Below are positions 1-13,110 of a stretch of 64,000 nt of DNA, piece by piece; the first letter of the stretch is position 1; the number at the start of each line of letters is the position of its first letter. The stretch covers positions 26,799,641 to 26,863,640 of the forward strand of contig CM071930.1 of the NCBI GenBank assembly GCA_016081115.2, written 5' to 3'. This DNA is from Rehmannia glutinosa (lineage: Eukaryota > Streptophyta > Magnoliopsida > Lamiales > Orobanchaceae). The position numbers were made by a program, and so were the translations under genes. Below the pieces are notes generated by a model that saw only the letters and a program-made list of their open reading frames with translations, was not told the origin of the DNA and ran no database searches.

Positions 1-81
1 TCTTTGTGACGTTTTCCTTAAAACATTCCCGCTTAGTCAAAACGACGGCGTTTTTGTCACTTTGCTCATAAGTTATTCAAA

Positions 82-3000
82 TTATCCCTTAGGCGATTTA
101 ACTCTACTTCTCACGATTCTCTTAGTGACTCGGCTTTCATCACCGACTCGGTGTAAGTTGTCTTTCCGACATACTGGTGATTCTTGGTGACTGCTTTTCG
201 ACTCTTTTTCACCTCCTTTCTTTGTTCCATTTCTTTTCTTTGGTTCTTCCGTGTCTCGGCTTAGTTCAATTAATCCCAACTCATGCTTGAGTTCTTCAAA
301 TCTTGACTCACATAATGGTTTTGTGAAGATGTCGGCTAGTTGTTTATCGGTTGAGATATATTCCAGGATGATGTCCTTCTTTTCAACATGATCTCTTATG
401 AAGTGATATCGACATCAATATGTTTTGTTCTTGAATGCAACACGATTTTGAGTGATTGCAATTGCACTTGTGTTATCACACATGATTGGAATTTCTTTTT
501 CTTCAACTTCATAGTCTCTCACCTTTGTCTCATCCATAGGACTTGGGCTGCAACAACAAAATTGCCCGCCAGCCTATGTATTCTCGCCTCACCAGTAGAG
601 GTGGCTATTGAGTTTTGCTTCTTGCTAAACCAGAAAATTAGTCTGTTTCCTAGCATTTGACATGTGCCTGAAGTGCTCTTCCTGTCCACTCTGCATCCAA
701 AGATAGTCGAATCAATAGCCAATTAGCTTGAATCCACCTTCCTTTGGATACCATAGGCTACTTCTTGGCTTCCTTTCAAGTATCTCGATATTCTCTTAGT
801 TTCTTTGTCATATGGCTCTCTTTTGGAGCAGATTGAAATCTTGCACATACACCTACAAAGAAAAGTGATGTCGGCCCGCTAGCCGTGAGATAGAGCAATG
901 ATCCAATAAGTGCTCAGTCTCTTGTTTGATCTACGAGGCTTGCCATCCGCATCCATGTCCATTTTGATCGATGTGTTCATTGGTATTTTTACGAAAGATT
1001 TCTCCTCCATACCAAATTTCTTCATTAAGTCTCTGGTGTATTTTGTTTGACTTATGAAAGTTCCATCCTTCATTGTTTCACTTGGAGTCCAAGGAAGAAT
1101 GTCGCCTCTCCCATCATGCTCATTTCAAATTTACTTTGCATGAGGTTTGAGAATTTTTCACACACTCTTTGTTAGTGGATCCAAAAATGATGTCATCCAC
1201 ATATATTTGAACAAGCGATACTCTTCTTGTCTTGAATTAAAAAAGTGTTCTATCTACTTTTCCTTTAGTGAATCCATTTTCGCTTAGGAATTGTGACAGG
1301 TATCATACCATGCTCGGGTGCCTGTTTCACCATACAGGGCTTTCTTGAGTTTGTATACCTTGTCTCCAAGAGTCTTCTGCTCAAATCCTGGAGGTTGTTC
1401 AACATACACTTCTTCTTCCAATAAACCATTTAGGAATGCACTTTTTACATCCATTTGATATACAATGAAATTCTTGTGAGCCGCATAGGCAAGAAACATC
1501 CTTATAGCTTCCAATCTTGCTACGAGGGCAAATGTTTCATCAAAATCTATCCCTTCTTCTTGGCAATATCCTTTGGCTACCGGTCTTTGCTTTGTTTCTT
1601 ACCACAGGCCTTCCTCGTTCATCTTATTCCTGAATACCCATTTGGTTCCAATAACATTTTGATGTATGGGTCTTTGCACTAATTCCCATACTTTATTTCT
1701 CTCAAATTGATTCAGCTCTTCTTGCATAGCTTGAATCCAATGTGTGTCGTCCAATGCTTGTGACACATCTTTGGGCTCTATTTAAAAATGAAGCATGTGA
1801 ACATTGCTTCTTGTTGAGTTCTCGATCTTGTCTTGACACCTTCTCTTATATCTCCAATGACAAGTTAAATGGTCTCTCGGCCATCTTACGTCAGGTTGGA
1901 GTAAGTTAGTGGATTCATTCGACTTGCGGTGTGTTCTTTGTGGTTAGCTCTCTCGTAATCACTTAGCAAATTTTCCAAACGCTTTTGAGATTCACTATCT
2001 CATCTTCTTCTCAATTGATAATCCCGACTTGACTTCTTGAAGATAGGGATTCTTCGTATGGTTGGATGATTCAACTTATCACTTTTCTTCAATGTCTTCT
2101 CCATTTACATTTGGCTCATCGAATACTACATGAATGGATTCTTCATAGTTCTTTTGTTGAACCATAGTTCTTTTGTTGAGTATCCTAAGAAGATACTTCA
2201 TCGCTTTAGCATCAAAAGCCTTTAGGTTGTCTTTGCCATTGTTGTGGATAAAGCATTTACATCCAAATATTCTCGAAATATGCAACACTTGGTTTTCTTC
2301 CATCCAGGATCTCATAGGGAGTCTTTGTCACCGTTTGTCTGTTTATCATACATCCTGTTTTGGGTGTAAAAGAAGTCGTGTTGATTGCTTGACCCAAAAT
2401 CTTTTTGGTAACCCCGCTTGACTAACATGGTCCTTCTTTGCTTCTTTGAGGGTTCTGCTTCTTTCTCGCAACTCCATTCTCGCCGTGGAGTCCTTGCTGT
2501 GATAGTTCATGACTAATACCATTTTCACTACAATATCGAGTTATTATTCCATTGACAAACTCGGTTCCTCTATCGATCTTATTTTGATAATGGTTTGACT
2601 CTTCTCATTTTGAATCCTCTTCATCACCGTGGTAGTTTTTGTAGAGTTTCTTTCTTCTTGCACATGAATATTGTCCATGTATATCTTGAGTAGTCATCTA
2701 CTACCACCAAGGTGTATTTCTTTCCACTTATCTTTGGCTGGTTCCACTTGGGCCAAATAGATCCATATGAAGCGATGCAATATTCTTGTTGAGGATGGGC
2801 ATGTCTTTTCTTTGAATGACGACTTGATTTGTTTTCCTTCGACATGCATCACATATACTCTCCTTCTTGTATCTTGAGTCCGGAAGTCCTTCTACAAGAT
2901 GACTTCTTGCCCTTTGTTAATTGTTTTGAAATTCAGGTGACTCAGCTTTTTGTGCCACACCAACTTGATTCAAATGTACTCTTTTTGCTAGTAGACATGT

Positions 3001-5714
3001 CTTTGGGTGTTGCAATTGACCAATCCACTACATACATATTTTTCTGTCTACATCCTTGCAACCACTTCATTTGATTCAATATCTTTGATTTGGCACATAC
3101 CCATGTTGAATCCAACATTGTAGCCCTTGTCACGAGCCGATGATACTCGATAAGTTGAAGTTGAAGTTGAGTCCTTCAACATATGCAACATCTGTGATTT
3201 CTAATCCATTCCTCTTGATGGATCCAATGCCTCTTATTTCACCAGGAGCTTCATTTCCTCCAAATATGACTTTTGCTCCTTTGACTTCCTTGAATTTTGA
3301 CAGATTTCTCTTATTTCTGTCATATGTCCGGAATGACCACTATCCATGTACCAGGTTCCTTGGCACTCACTTGCTCCTTGAACCCGCAATCAAGGAAATT
3401 AAGTTTTAGGTACCCATACTTGTCCGGGTCCCGAGGGGTTAGAATTGTAAGATGATCCAACCAACCTATAGCCAAATGATTTGACTCTAAGGGGTTGCCA
3501 TCTATCGATGCCATAATCATAATTAATCCTGGCAAATTGCTTGGGGATTCTAGGTTCATACAAATTGTCTCTTTTGTCTCGTATGCCTGCATATGTGTTT
3601 TAGCAATTGCCTTCCTTGGGTAATTGTGGTGTTTTTGAGTGTAGTGCCTAGGTGCATATGTGTGTTTGATGAAAGCTCTTATACTTTTGGAATGGCCTTT
3701 CTTGAGTTCTGGCCTTTGCCATCCTGGGCTTATATTCCATAAGTCCGTGCTGGCCGATTCACATTATTCCAATCAGCTTGGCTTGGATATTTTCTACCAT
3801 TCCCATCATATGTATTTCTTTTATGAGTTTTAAGGATTTTTGGTAGCTCTGCTTTTTCTTTACTGAGTATTTTCTCGTTTGGAGTTTGCCGAGGACTTGG
3901 TCAATCTCTTCTCACTGTCCTTTCAAAGACACTCAACTCGGCCATTTTTCCTTTTCCTTTGTAACCAAGACCAGTTTGCTTAGTATTGTGCTTTGGAGTG
4001 AATGTGTGTGCAACATTTAGAGTTTTGGATTTTTCAGATTCTTCATGACTTGAAGATCCTTTTTCCAAAATTACTCTTGAGGTTTGACATGGCATAGAGG
4101 AATTAAATCCTAAGCCCATCTTATCTCCACATTCTCTTTGACTCATAATAAGATCATCCAATGATTTAGATGCCTTAGTGAATGAGGCAATAACATTCTT
4201 GAGGTCATTCTCCCTTTTTCTATAGCAGAAGAATCTCTGCTACTAATTTAGCATTTTCAGCCTTTAAACTTTCATTTTGAACAGCTATTTGACCAAGAGT
4301 ACTCAACTCCTTAGTCAGCTTTGAGTTTTGACTTTTGAGTAGGCTGTTTTCCTCATTCAATAGTGTGTGTGAGGATTTAATGTGTTCAAAATCTTTCATC
4401 ATCTTGCCTAATGAATCATAAAGATCGAGGTGATGAAGTGTGTGTGTGTCACAATCACTATCACTAGTGTCCGAGCTTGTTGAGTTAGATTGTACCTCAT
4501 CTTCTTGATCTTGTCCTTTGGCCATCAAGCGGATCGGGCTTCTTCTTCGAGTCACTTGAGTAGTCGGCTTCACCGCTCTCTCAATCACTTGTCTCTCTTG
4601 ACTTGGTTGTCTCGGCGATCTCTGCACCATCATTGCCTTTTTCTTTTCTGTCTTCTTTCTCAAGACCTTTCTTTCTTTTCATCCCCGTGTCTTGTTGACT
4701 ACAGGATATGAGCGATCAATGGCATAGTGACCTGGTTTTCTACGGTTCCAACATAGATATTCACCTTTTGATCGACTCTTTCCATTCTTGAGTTGTCGAC
4801 CCTTTGATACTCAACTTTTTGATGATCTGTTCTCTTGGTTGGCCTGTCTTCCTTGATTTGGAGGGAGCCGAGTGTCTTCTTCTCGGAAGATTCACCCTTT
4901 CCTCTCTTGTAGTTCTTATTAAAGAACTTGTTGAATCTTTTAACCATCGTGGCTATTTTTTCCGGGTCAATGACTTCTTTGACCTCAACTCTCTTCCCAT
5001 CTTTAACCATTAGAGCAAATTTGTTTTGGGTACAAATTGTCTCTTCCTGGTCTTTTCTTCTCACCAAACTCGTAGGCTTTGAGGTCCGAGAATAGTTCAT
5101 GGTTGGATGTCTTTGATAGGTCCATGGAATGTCTCGATGCCATGACCTTCATTTCACCGGAAGACTTTTTAGGATTTTCATACACATTTCTTCTGTATAT
5201 ATTCCTTTCCAAGTGCGATGCTCATTTGTGATTTCGTGAATCGAGCATCCGGTTGATCCAGGTTCTCTCCTGAGATCATTTTGAAGTTTTCAAATTTTTG
5301 TACAGACCACCGATAATTTGTTTTCTCGATTTTGCTCGAGCCTTCACAAATCAATGTCAACTTGTCCCATTTCCTTAGCCGTTTTGCAAGATTTGACTTT
5401 GTTGAACATGGCTTTGTCCAAGGTTTTGTAAAGAATGTCCTTGGCTACATTGTCCAGGTTGTATCTTTTTCTCATCATCATTTGTCCACTCGGTTCTTGG
5501 TTTTTCAACCATGACCGTCCGGGAGCAAAGATCTTCTTCTCCTTCACCGCAACTCTTCGTCATTGTGTTCACCTTTAATATTTGCAGAGGCCCATCTTCT
5601 ATCACTATCCACATTTCATCATGTAATGCCGATAGATGAGCCTCGCATACGAATTTTCCAATCATCAAATTCTTCAATAGTGAACATAGGGATGCGTGTC
5701 AAATTTGCTTCCAT
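82..5714 (-). pseudogene. Broken gag-pol of Sirevirus-type copia copy A
   Basis: The gag start codon is at 5714-5712, and the N-terminal gag block (EAHLSALHDEMWIVIEDGP) follows by about 5585. In coding order come: a zinc knuckle at 4753-4712, a leucine/glutamate-rich coiled-coil-like stretch near 4400-4220, a protease motif WYMDSGHS near 3350, the integrase core about 2850-2080 (VVVDDYSRYTW near 2700), reverse transcriptase about 1510-880 with YVDD at 1203-1192, RNase H around 720-520, and a C-terminal ADIFTKPL block near 330. Reading shifts frame many times, so no polyprotein can be made. The second and third cysteines of the zinc knuckle read as arginine. The stop found in copy B after LGLIELR is lost here, so the frame runs on about 60 codons to 82. 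The family is certain; the lineage is likely. Confidence 0.9.
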
Positions 5715-5823
5715 GATAATAACTTTTAAAGAGTTTTTGAAAATTTAAGTACTAAAGCGGACTTTGAAAAGTTTGGAGATCTAGTTCAAGAACTGCCGGT
5801 GCGGAGGGTTCAATGAACCAACC

Positions 5824-5835
5824 GCTCCGATACCA
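5824..5835 (-). other. Primer binding site (initiator tRNA-Met type), copy A
   Basis: On the minus strand, two bases inside the 5' LTR, the sequence reads TGGTATCGGAGC. This is the plant copia primer site TGGTATCAGAGC, complementary to the 3' end of initiator tRNA-Met, with one mismatch. It fixes both the element's orientation and the LTR edge. Confidence 0.88.
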
Positions 5836-5837
5836 CT

Positions 5838-7382
5838 TGTAGGTCCCAAGGGGTGTAAGTGTAAGGTTTAGAAGGGGGTTGAATAAACCTTACCAAATTT
5901 TCGATTTAGTCCTTTTAAATCTCTGAGTTGATACTACACAACCGTTGTGTCCTTGATGGACAAATCGAATTAGTCACTCAAGAGAGTTAATCTCTCAAAT
6001 GACTCACTTTGAGTACATTGATGGAGAAACTCATTGTTGACTATAATTTAACTCAATCGTGGTATTATTTTCATTGGAAGACTTAACACCCTTAAGTTTG
6101 ATTAAGCAAGATTTTAGAGCTTGATTTAGTACTTATAAATTATCAAATGGATAGCAAATTTATCAAATGATATAAGCGATTAATAGTGCGAGAATTTAAA
6201 TGCTTTGAAATGTAAATGACACAGTGAAGTTTTTATAGAGGTTCAAGATGGGGTAATTCTTCTACTCCTCTCTTCTCCAACTCCCGGAGGAATCCACTAA
6301 GTAATGATCGGTTTACAAAGTGGTAACAATCCGTATACAAGTCTTGATCACAACAAATGACTTGATCCTTTGGGACTCGATCTAGAGACGCCTTGATCAC
6401 TCACCAAGCTTCTCGTATGACTCGGCTTCTTCACAGGGCAAATGCCTTGCTACTACAGATTCACTTGCTCAAGCTCTTTGGATTTGATCACGAAGCCCTC
6501 CAAAAGCTTAAGACTTGGTTCAGCCTTGAACCTTTCTACAATCCTTCCCGGAATGTAGACCCCTTGTTTTCGAGATCTTCCTCTTCAACTGATTGAAGTT
6601 CTCTTTCCTTCACGGGTAAGTGTTGGATTGATGTACTTGAAATGTAGGCTTGAGGACCGAGAATGTTTCGATTTTTCTAATAAGCTTGTATATCTCAAGT
6701 GTGTGTCATTCATGTATATCTTCTCAAACAAACTCCTCAAATTTTATAGTGAACTTTCAAAAATTTGCCCGTTGAAGAGATAGGCTTATTTTTGAAAGTC
6801 ACTTTGCGATCGTTGGCTTGCGTTCTTGGAATTGCCATTTCCTCGTATGAATTGTTCTTTCACCTTTTCGAGTTCGACAGGTGTAGTGCTTCCCATTGGT
6901 TCATTCCTATTGCACGCTTCGGGACTGAGCACTCCGAGAAAGGTGGTATGGAGATATTACTTGTTTAAGTAAATCTCTTGATTTACTCGTAATACAACGG
7001 TTCTTTTCGATTATCTCGACTTGATTGCATTTCCTTGCTTTCCCCAGGTGACTTAGAGTCGACTTCCAATCATTGGATGACTCTTCACTTCAACTTGAGA
7101 CTTGGCTTTTCTTGAGTTGACTTGACCGGTGCTCCACTCACCGCATCTCACTGTTTCTTCAAAGAGTTCCCGTCTACTCCTCTTTGCCATATTCAATTTG
7201 TTTCTCGGCAGGTCTTCCTTCCATTCTTGATTGTCTTCTTGCATGTTAGGGCGTAGGCGACTTGACTCGGCTTGGCGGCTCTAATTGTTACAATACATTT
7301 TACAGCAAGAATTGGGGAGCCAACTTTCTATTCTAAGTTTTACATGGCATTCATCAAAATCTAAACAATAAAATTCCTAACA
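5838..7382 (-). repeat. 5' LTR of Sirevirus-type copy A (1545 bp)
   Basis: The plus strand begins TGTAGGTCCCAAGG and ends ATTCCTAACA, giving TG...CA ends in either direction. It matches the LTRs at 38830-40362 and 51302-52824 throughout, but with many short insertions and deletions. The short open frames inside are not conserved between copies and are not genes. Confidence 0.9.
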
Positions 7383-10300
7383 CATGGCTATATAATAATA
7401 TATTTCACACCAAGTGCACGTCTCATGGAAAGGTGTGTAATATGATTATTGATAGAGGAAGTTGTAAGAATGTTGTGGCGACTACAATGGTGGAGAAGTT
7501 GAAATTAAAGACCGAAGATCATCCTTAACCTTACAAGCTACATGGCTTCGTAAAGGTAATGAAGTGAAGGTAACAAAAAAATGTATTGTACAATTTTCTA
7601 TTGGCAATAAGTATAAAGATGAAGTTTGGTGTGAAGTTATTCCTGTGGATGCTTGTCATTTGCTTTTTGGAAGACCGTGGCAATTTGATAGGAAAACACA
7701 TCATGAAGGTTTCAAAAATACTTATACTTTTGTTAAAGACGGCGAGAAAATTATTTTAGGGCCATCCAAGATGGAGAATATTCCTAAATATTCAAAAGGA
7801 GAGGGAAATCATTTACTCTCCAAATCTCAAGTTGAAAAGGCGATTTATGAATCTATGGAAGCTTTTGCTTTGGTAGTTTTGGAGGAATATGAAGAGGATC
7901 ATGGTATTCCTTTTCAAGTCCAGTCTCTTCTTCACGAATTTCATGATGTGGTACCCGAAGAAATTCCCCCAAAACTCCTACCAATGCAAAATATTCAACA
8001 TTGCATTGATTTAGTCCCCGGTGCTTCAATTCCAAATAAAACAGCCTACAGAATGAGCCCAAAAGAGCATGAGGAGTTGCAAAGACAAGTTGATGGCCTT
8101 TTGGCTAGAGGTCTTGTCCAAGAAAGTACAAAGTCCATGTCTTGTCCTGGCACTTCTTATGCCAAAGAAGGATGGTTCGTGGTGCATGTGCATTGATAGT
8201 AAAGCGGTGAAAAAAATTACTATCAAATGCCATTTTCCTATTCCTCGACTTGATGATCTTCTTGACCAACTTCATGGTTTCAAGATTGGTTCAAAAATTG
8301 ATTTGCGAAGTGGTTATCATCAAACTGCATGAGGCTGGGAGATGAATGGAAAGCATCTTTCAAGACAAAAGATGGTCTTTACGAATGGCTGATTATACCA
8401 TTTGGTCTTTCAAATGCACCTTCGACTTTTATGCGGCCTATGAATCATATTTTTAAGCCATTTATTGGGAGGTTTGTTGTTGTCTATTTTGACGATATTC
8501 TTGTATATAACTCTATCCCGGAAGAGCATTTGCATCACTTTCGGCAAGTATTTGAAGTGATAAGAGAGTAAAAATTATATGCTAATTTGAAGAAATGTCA
8601 TTTCTTCACAAATAGTCTGGTTTTATTAGGCTATGTTATTTCTTCCGAAGATATGAAGATGGATGAAAACAAGATTGATGTTATTATAAGTTGGCTGATT
8701 CCTAAGTCTATTCATGGTGTTCAAAGTTTTCATGGCCTAGCTTCATTTTACTGAAGGTTTATTAAAAATTTCGACACTATTATTTCACCTATAACAAAAT
8801 GTTTGAAAGGTGGCAGCTTCAAGTGGACGGAAGAGCACAAAAAAGCTTTGAACTTCTTAAAATGAAGGTTACGGAAGCTCCAAATTTACAATTACCCAAT
8901 TTTGATAAAGTTTTTGAAGTGGATTGTGATGCTTCAAATGTGGGGATTGGAAGTGTTCTTAGCCAAGAAGGTAAACCCACTGCTTTCTTTAGAGAGATAA
9001 ATGAATACTTCTCGGCGTAAGTATTCTACATATGACAAGGAGTTTTTTGCTATTGTTCGAACTTTGGATCATTGGCAACGTTATCTCCTACACAAGGAGT
9101 TGGTTCTTTTCTCGGATCATGAATATTTGAAATACTTGAATACTCAACTAAAGTTGAATCCTCGACATGCTAAATGGGTTGAATTTTTACAAGATTTTAA
9201 CTTGTTATCAAGCACAAATCTGGCGAACTTAATCGAGTGGCGGATGCTCTTAGTCGACGACACTCTTTGTTGTATACTTTGCAATTAAAAATCATTGTCT
9301 TTGAGGTAATCAAAGATCTCTACAAGAATGATCCCTATTTTGGCAAGATTTGGGAGGAATGTTTGAAGGCTCTATTCAAACTCTTCTTAATTCAAGATGG
9401 TTTTCTTTTCAAAGATAAGTTCTTATGTATTCCATATTGTTCCCTAAGGTAAGCAATTATTAATGAAGCTCATAGTGGAGGCCTTGCTGGACATTTTGGT
9501 AGAGAAAAGACTCTTGCACTTGTTCAAGAGAATTTTTATTGGCCAAGGATGGAACGAGATGTCAAGAAATGTATTGAACGGTGTATGACTTGTCACATTG
9601 CCAAAGGTTACAGGTAAAACACTGGTTTATACACTCTATTACCGGTACCAACGGGTCCATGGGAAGATGTTAGTATGGACTTTGTGGTTGGATTGCCTCG
9701 CACTCAAAGGAACAAGGATTCGATCATGGTGGTTGTTGATCGATTCTCTAAAATGGCACATTTTGTTCCTTGCACCAAGACTTTGGATGCGACGCATGTG
9801 GCTGATCTTTATTTCAAAGAAATTGTGATACTTCCTGGTATTCCCAAAACCATTACTTCTGATCAGGATTCAAAGTTTATGAGTCATTTTTGGAGGACAC
9901 TTTGGAGGAAACTTGGAATTCAACTTCGGTTTAGTTCATCTCATCATCCACAAACTGGTGGTCAAACGGAGGTTGTAAATAGAAGTTTGGAAAATCTTTT
10001 GAGAAGTTTGGTTGGCAAAAATCCTCGCCAATGGGATGTGGTTTTGGCTCAAGCTGAGTTTGCTTACAATCGATCTTCTAGCCAAACAACTGGTAGGAAT
10101 CCATTTGAGGTTGTTTATGGCAGCAACCCAATCACTCCATTGGACTTAGCACCCATTCCAGTCACTCATCATTTCAGTGGAGATGATGAAGAACATGTTA
10201 AGTACATCAAAAAGTTGCATGAACAAGTTCGACAAGAGACATGTCAAGTTGCCCGGTAACTATGGTGTTTCAACAACTTTTAATGTTGTAGATTTTTCTC

Positions 10301-10404
10301 CTTATGTGGACGATGAATTTGATCAAGATTCAATGGTGAATCTTTTGCAACCGAGGGAGAATGGCACAGAAAAATTATTATTCACTGAATTTTCAGGTTA
10401 CTAA
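7383..10404 (+). pseudogene. Decayed Ty3/gypsy pol (protease to integrase)
   Basis: A broken polyprotein; gag would lie beyond copy A, outside the window. Protease residues appear from about 7440 (IIDRGS, where IIDGGS is usual) to 7680 (LLFGRPWQFDR). Reverse transcriptase runs about 7950-8570, with SKIDLRSGYHQ near 8300 and the catalytic YFDD at 8485-8496. RNase H is about 8800-9270. The HHCC zinc finger of integrase is about 9465-9600, and the integrase core is intact at 9675-10259 (LDFV-like start, SDQDSKF, then an NRSLE glutamate). Frameshifts occur near 8130, 8330, 8720 and 9000, with stops at 8569 and 9615. After the integrase, the text jumps from KKLHEQVRQ to a LPGNYGVSTTFNVVDFSPY tail, so roughly 60-80 residues are deleted. 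The motifs are of chromovirus type, but no chromodomain is visible. Confidence 0.88.
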
Positions 10405-11160
10405 CTTTTCAGATTTATGAGGTAACTATACAGATTAAACTGATTTAATTGGAAGCGAATTACAGTGCAAGCCATACACCATTGGAAAGCCCTATGAGTC
10501 TAGTTTTTAACGAAAGAAAAAAATGGAGCTCAAAAATAATATTCCTACAAAGAGTTATGGTCAGATTACTGAAGGCTGCCAAGATGCTACTTATACTCGG
10601 GAATTTGGAAGAGTCAACCAACTCTTGGTATTTTTGTGAGTCAAGTCATTCAAGCATCTTGGTAAATTATTGATAATTAGTATTTAGATATTATTCATCA
10701 GATTTTTCATTATTTGACTCATCTTTTTATTATTCAAGACTTTAGAAAGTGTGAAATTATATTTAATGATTTTGACTCATCTTGGAGGGTTGTTCCAAGG
10801 CTTGCCTACAAAAGGCCTTCTGTTGTAATATCTCCACAGAATTATTTCGAAATTAAATAATATTTTGAGCTCGTAAGCTTGTTTAGAAGATTATATCTTT
10901 TTGTATTTTGATCCAACTCTTTGGTGGATTCCTAGAGTGGTGAGTGTTGAGTGGTGTCTTGTGTTCTCTCCTACTTCTCTTGAACTTTCGTGTCATTGGG
11001 TAGGAATGGCCAATTCGCTTATTCATGGCATGTAAATATTTTGAGAATTTTCAATGTTTACTTTAAACTTTGTCGTAGATGTAAACTATAAAATTGTATT
11101 TCGAACTAATTAAGCGTTCTTAAGTAAATATTCCAAGTAATAAAAAAATGAGTTTAAATG
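10405..11160 (+). repeat. Probable 3' end and LTR remnant of the Ty3/gypsy element
   Basis: Non-coding AT-rich DNA directly after the pol tail. It has LTR-like features: a TATA-like CTACAAAAGG near 10807 followed by a stretch ending in polyadenylation-like T/A-rich text. No second LTR copy, polypurine tract or duplication is visible, so its edges are not defined. Confidence 0.35.
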
Positions 11161-11319
11161 TGTCACCTAAAAACAAAGAACGCTGGGAACAAAAACAAAA
11201 AGAAAAACAGGTGGATGTTCCTCCCACAATTAATATTCACTGCGAAAATCTCAAAACTGTTAAGAAATTAAAGTGGATGAGATGAACTTGTTGAATGGCT
11301 TGTACATATGGTTCTGATT
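11161..11319. other. Short unique spacer, nothing recognised
   Basis: AT-rich sequence between the gypsy remnant and the left target duplication of the LINE. No gene or repeat is seen. Confidence 0.4.
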
Positions 11320-11337
11320 AGATTAATATATATCCAT
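11320..11337. repeat. Left target-site duplication of the LINE (18 bp)
   Basis: AGATTAATATATATCCAT, repeated exactly at 17238-17255. This is the product of target-primed integration and marks the exact 5' end of the LINE. Confidence 0.93.
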
Positions 11338-11621
11338 GTCCTAGGGTTTCCTTAGCGTCCGGGTTCTCTCTTCCGTCAAGGCATCCATGGGCTTTGTCCA
11401 AGTTTGCTCTTGTTTCTTCTCCGTTCATTCCCAGCCTTCCCTAACCTCATACACTACCACCCCATAATTTTGTTCCGTCTCACGATCTCCCTCCCCTTTG
11501 TTTTGTTTTCTTTTTCTGTTTTCTGTTTTGCAGGTTTCTTCTTTTGGGTAGGGTTTGCAGGCAGCCGGGTCCTCTCCGAGATTATCTAGGTCGTGCTCTT
11601 TGGGCTGTGGGAAGTTAATCA

Positions 11622-13036
11622 TGGGTGATGATCTATCCGACCTCTACTCCAAACTCAATCTCAATGCCGATGAAAATACCCAAATCTCAGCGGACTCCCT
11701 CACAACCGATATCACAGAAGACGCGCTGTCTCTTGTTGGGAGGGTTTTATCGCAACGCATCATTAATTTTGATTCCATCTCCTCGATGTTCAAACGCCTT
11801 TGGAATCCTCGTCATGGAATGAGTTGCAAACCCCTTGGTGATAATACAGTTCTTTTTCAATTCAGAAACCAGGTGGATAAAATGAAAACCCTAGCCGACT
11901 CCCCGTGGCCCTTTGATAAATCTCTACTCGCATTAACAGAAGCTAGGGTTTCACAAGTCGGTTCCAAACTGACTGTTACTACATGCCCATTTTGGTTTCA
12001 ACTCCACGACGTCCCAATTGGTCTCATGAATAAAGCTTTCGCAACAACAACGGGAAATCTCATAGGCACATTTATGAATGTTGACTCCGATTCGGAAGGC
12101 TCTTCAATTGGTCGCTATCTTCGTATCCGGGTGATTCTGGATATTACGAAACCCCTTCGCAGAGTGATCAAAACTACGCTGCATGATCAAGAATATTTAT
12201 TACCGCTGAAATATGAACGCCTCCCGAACTTTTGCTATTATTGTGGAATCATCGGGCATGGCGACCGTGAATGCGAAGCTCGTATCCTTAATCTACCGGA
12301 ACACGCATCTGAACCCCTCTATGGCGCCTGGCTTCGTGCGTCAAGTACCTCCAATCCTTTCACTTCTCCCCGACCACAATCTGATAACCCCACCTATCAT
12401 CCTCCTCGCAACTCCGCAACCACAACACACTCAGCCCCTCCTATCCACGAGCAAACACAGCCCCAACCACACAATCATGAAACAAGCCATGAAACAAATC
12501 AGCCAACTTCCTCAGTCGCTCCCCCTATACCCCCGTGCCCCCCCAACCCAACCCCACCTCTTGCCCTCGTCCCCTACTACCCATCGGTCCATAACAAGCC
12601 ATCGCCTCCACCCAACCTCATCGAAGCCTCCCACCCATCTACTATATCTGAACCACCACCTAAACAAGCATCCCTCCAACTGTCAGTTATCCATCTGCCC
12701 GGCACCAACCCCTCGCCACCACCATCTTCACTGCAACCACCATCTCACAACAATGACCCCAAGAACAATCCTTCCCCACCCCCTTCAGCTTCTCTCACTC
12801 AAAAACCCCCTCCCCTCACACCCACTAGTCCTTTCCTTGTCTCCGTCCCGATGCATCTTGACACTCCAGGCCGTAAATTAGCCCGAAAATTTGTCCGTGC
12901 CAAACGAAAAATTAATCATGATGGTGCACCTCCTCCCCCCGCCACCCAACAGTCTTCCAAACGCAAACTTCCCCCCAGCTTCTTTTTCATTCGATCCGAA
13001 TTCCGAGACTCCGGTGGAAATAATTGGCAAAAATGA
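11622..13036 (+). CDS. LINE ORF1: nucleic-acid-binding Gag-like protein
   Basis: An uninterrupted frame of 471 codons from an ATG at 11622; the frame is open upstream to 11555 but this start fits the family. The N-terminal two hundred residues match the DUF4283-type domain of plant LINE ORF1 proteins (FDSISSMFKRLWNPRHGMSC, then FQFRNQVDKMK). A CCHC zinc knuckle follows at 12233-12274 (CYYCGIIGHGDREC, C-x2-C-x4-H-x4-C). The rest, from about 12345 on, is a low-complexity Pro/Ser/Thr/His tail ending in a basic patch (RKLARKFVRAKRK). ORF1 proteins coat the element RNA and chaperone it to the target. The intact frame next to a broken ORF2 is notable, but no expression can be inferred. Confidence 0.85.
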
Positions 13037-13110
13037 CGATTATCTTCCACCACCTCCTTCACATCTCTTCCAACGGCGGAGACTGGCGTGACCCAGTCCC
13101 GCCGAACCCA

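Larger units (their letters stand above)
1..7382 (-). mobile_element. Sirevirus-type Ty1/copia element, copy A (5' part; 3' end off the left edge)
   Basis: An LTR retrotransposon read right to left. The 5' LTR is at 5838-7382, the primer binding site lies just inside it, and gag-pol follows down to about position 82. Sequence 1-7382 matches copy B (about 45450-52824) along its length, so the part missing to the left should carry the extra 3' region and the 3' LTR. The Sirevirus (SIRE/Maximus) assignment rests on the gag N-terminal block, the zinc-knuckle spacing, the 1.5-kb LTR and the oversize layout of copy B. The element sits in a Ty3/gypsy pol. The five bases after the LTR (7383-7387, CATGG) are the expected target duplication, but its partner is outside the window. 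Confidence 0.88.

Noticed and set aside
12213..12881. A 222-codon Pro/His-rich frame overlapping LINE ORF1
   Set aside because: A shifted reading of the C-rich tail of ORF1; ORF1 has the family domains, this frame does not.
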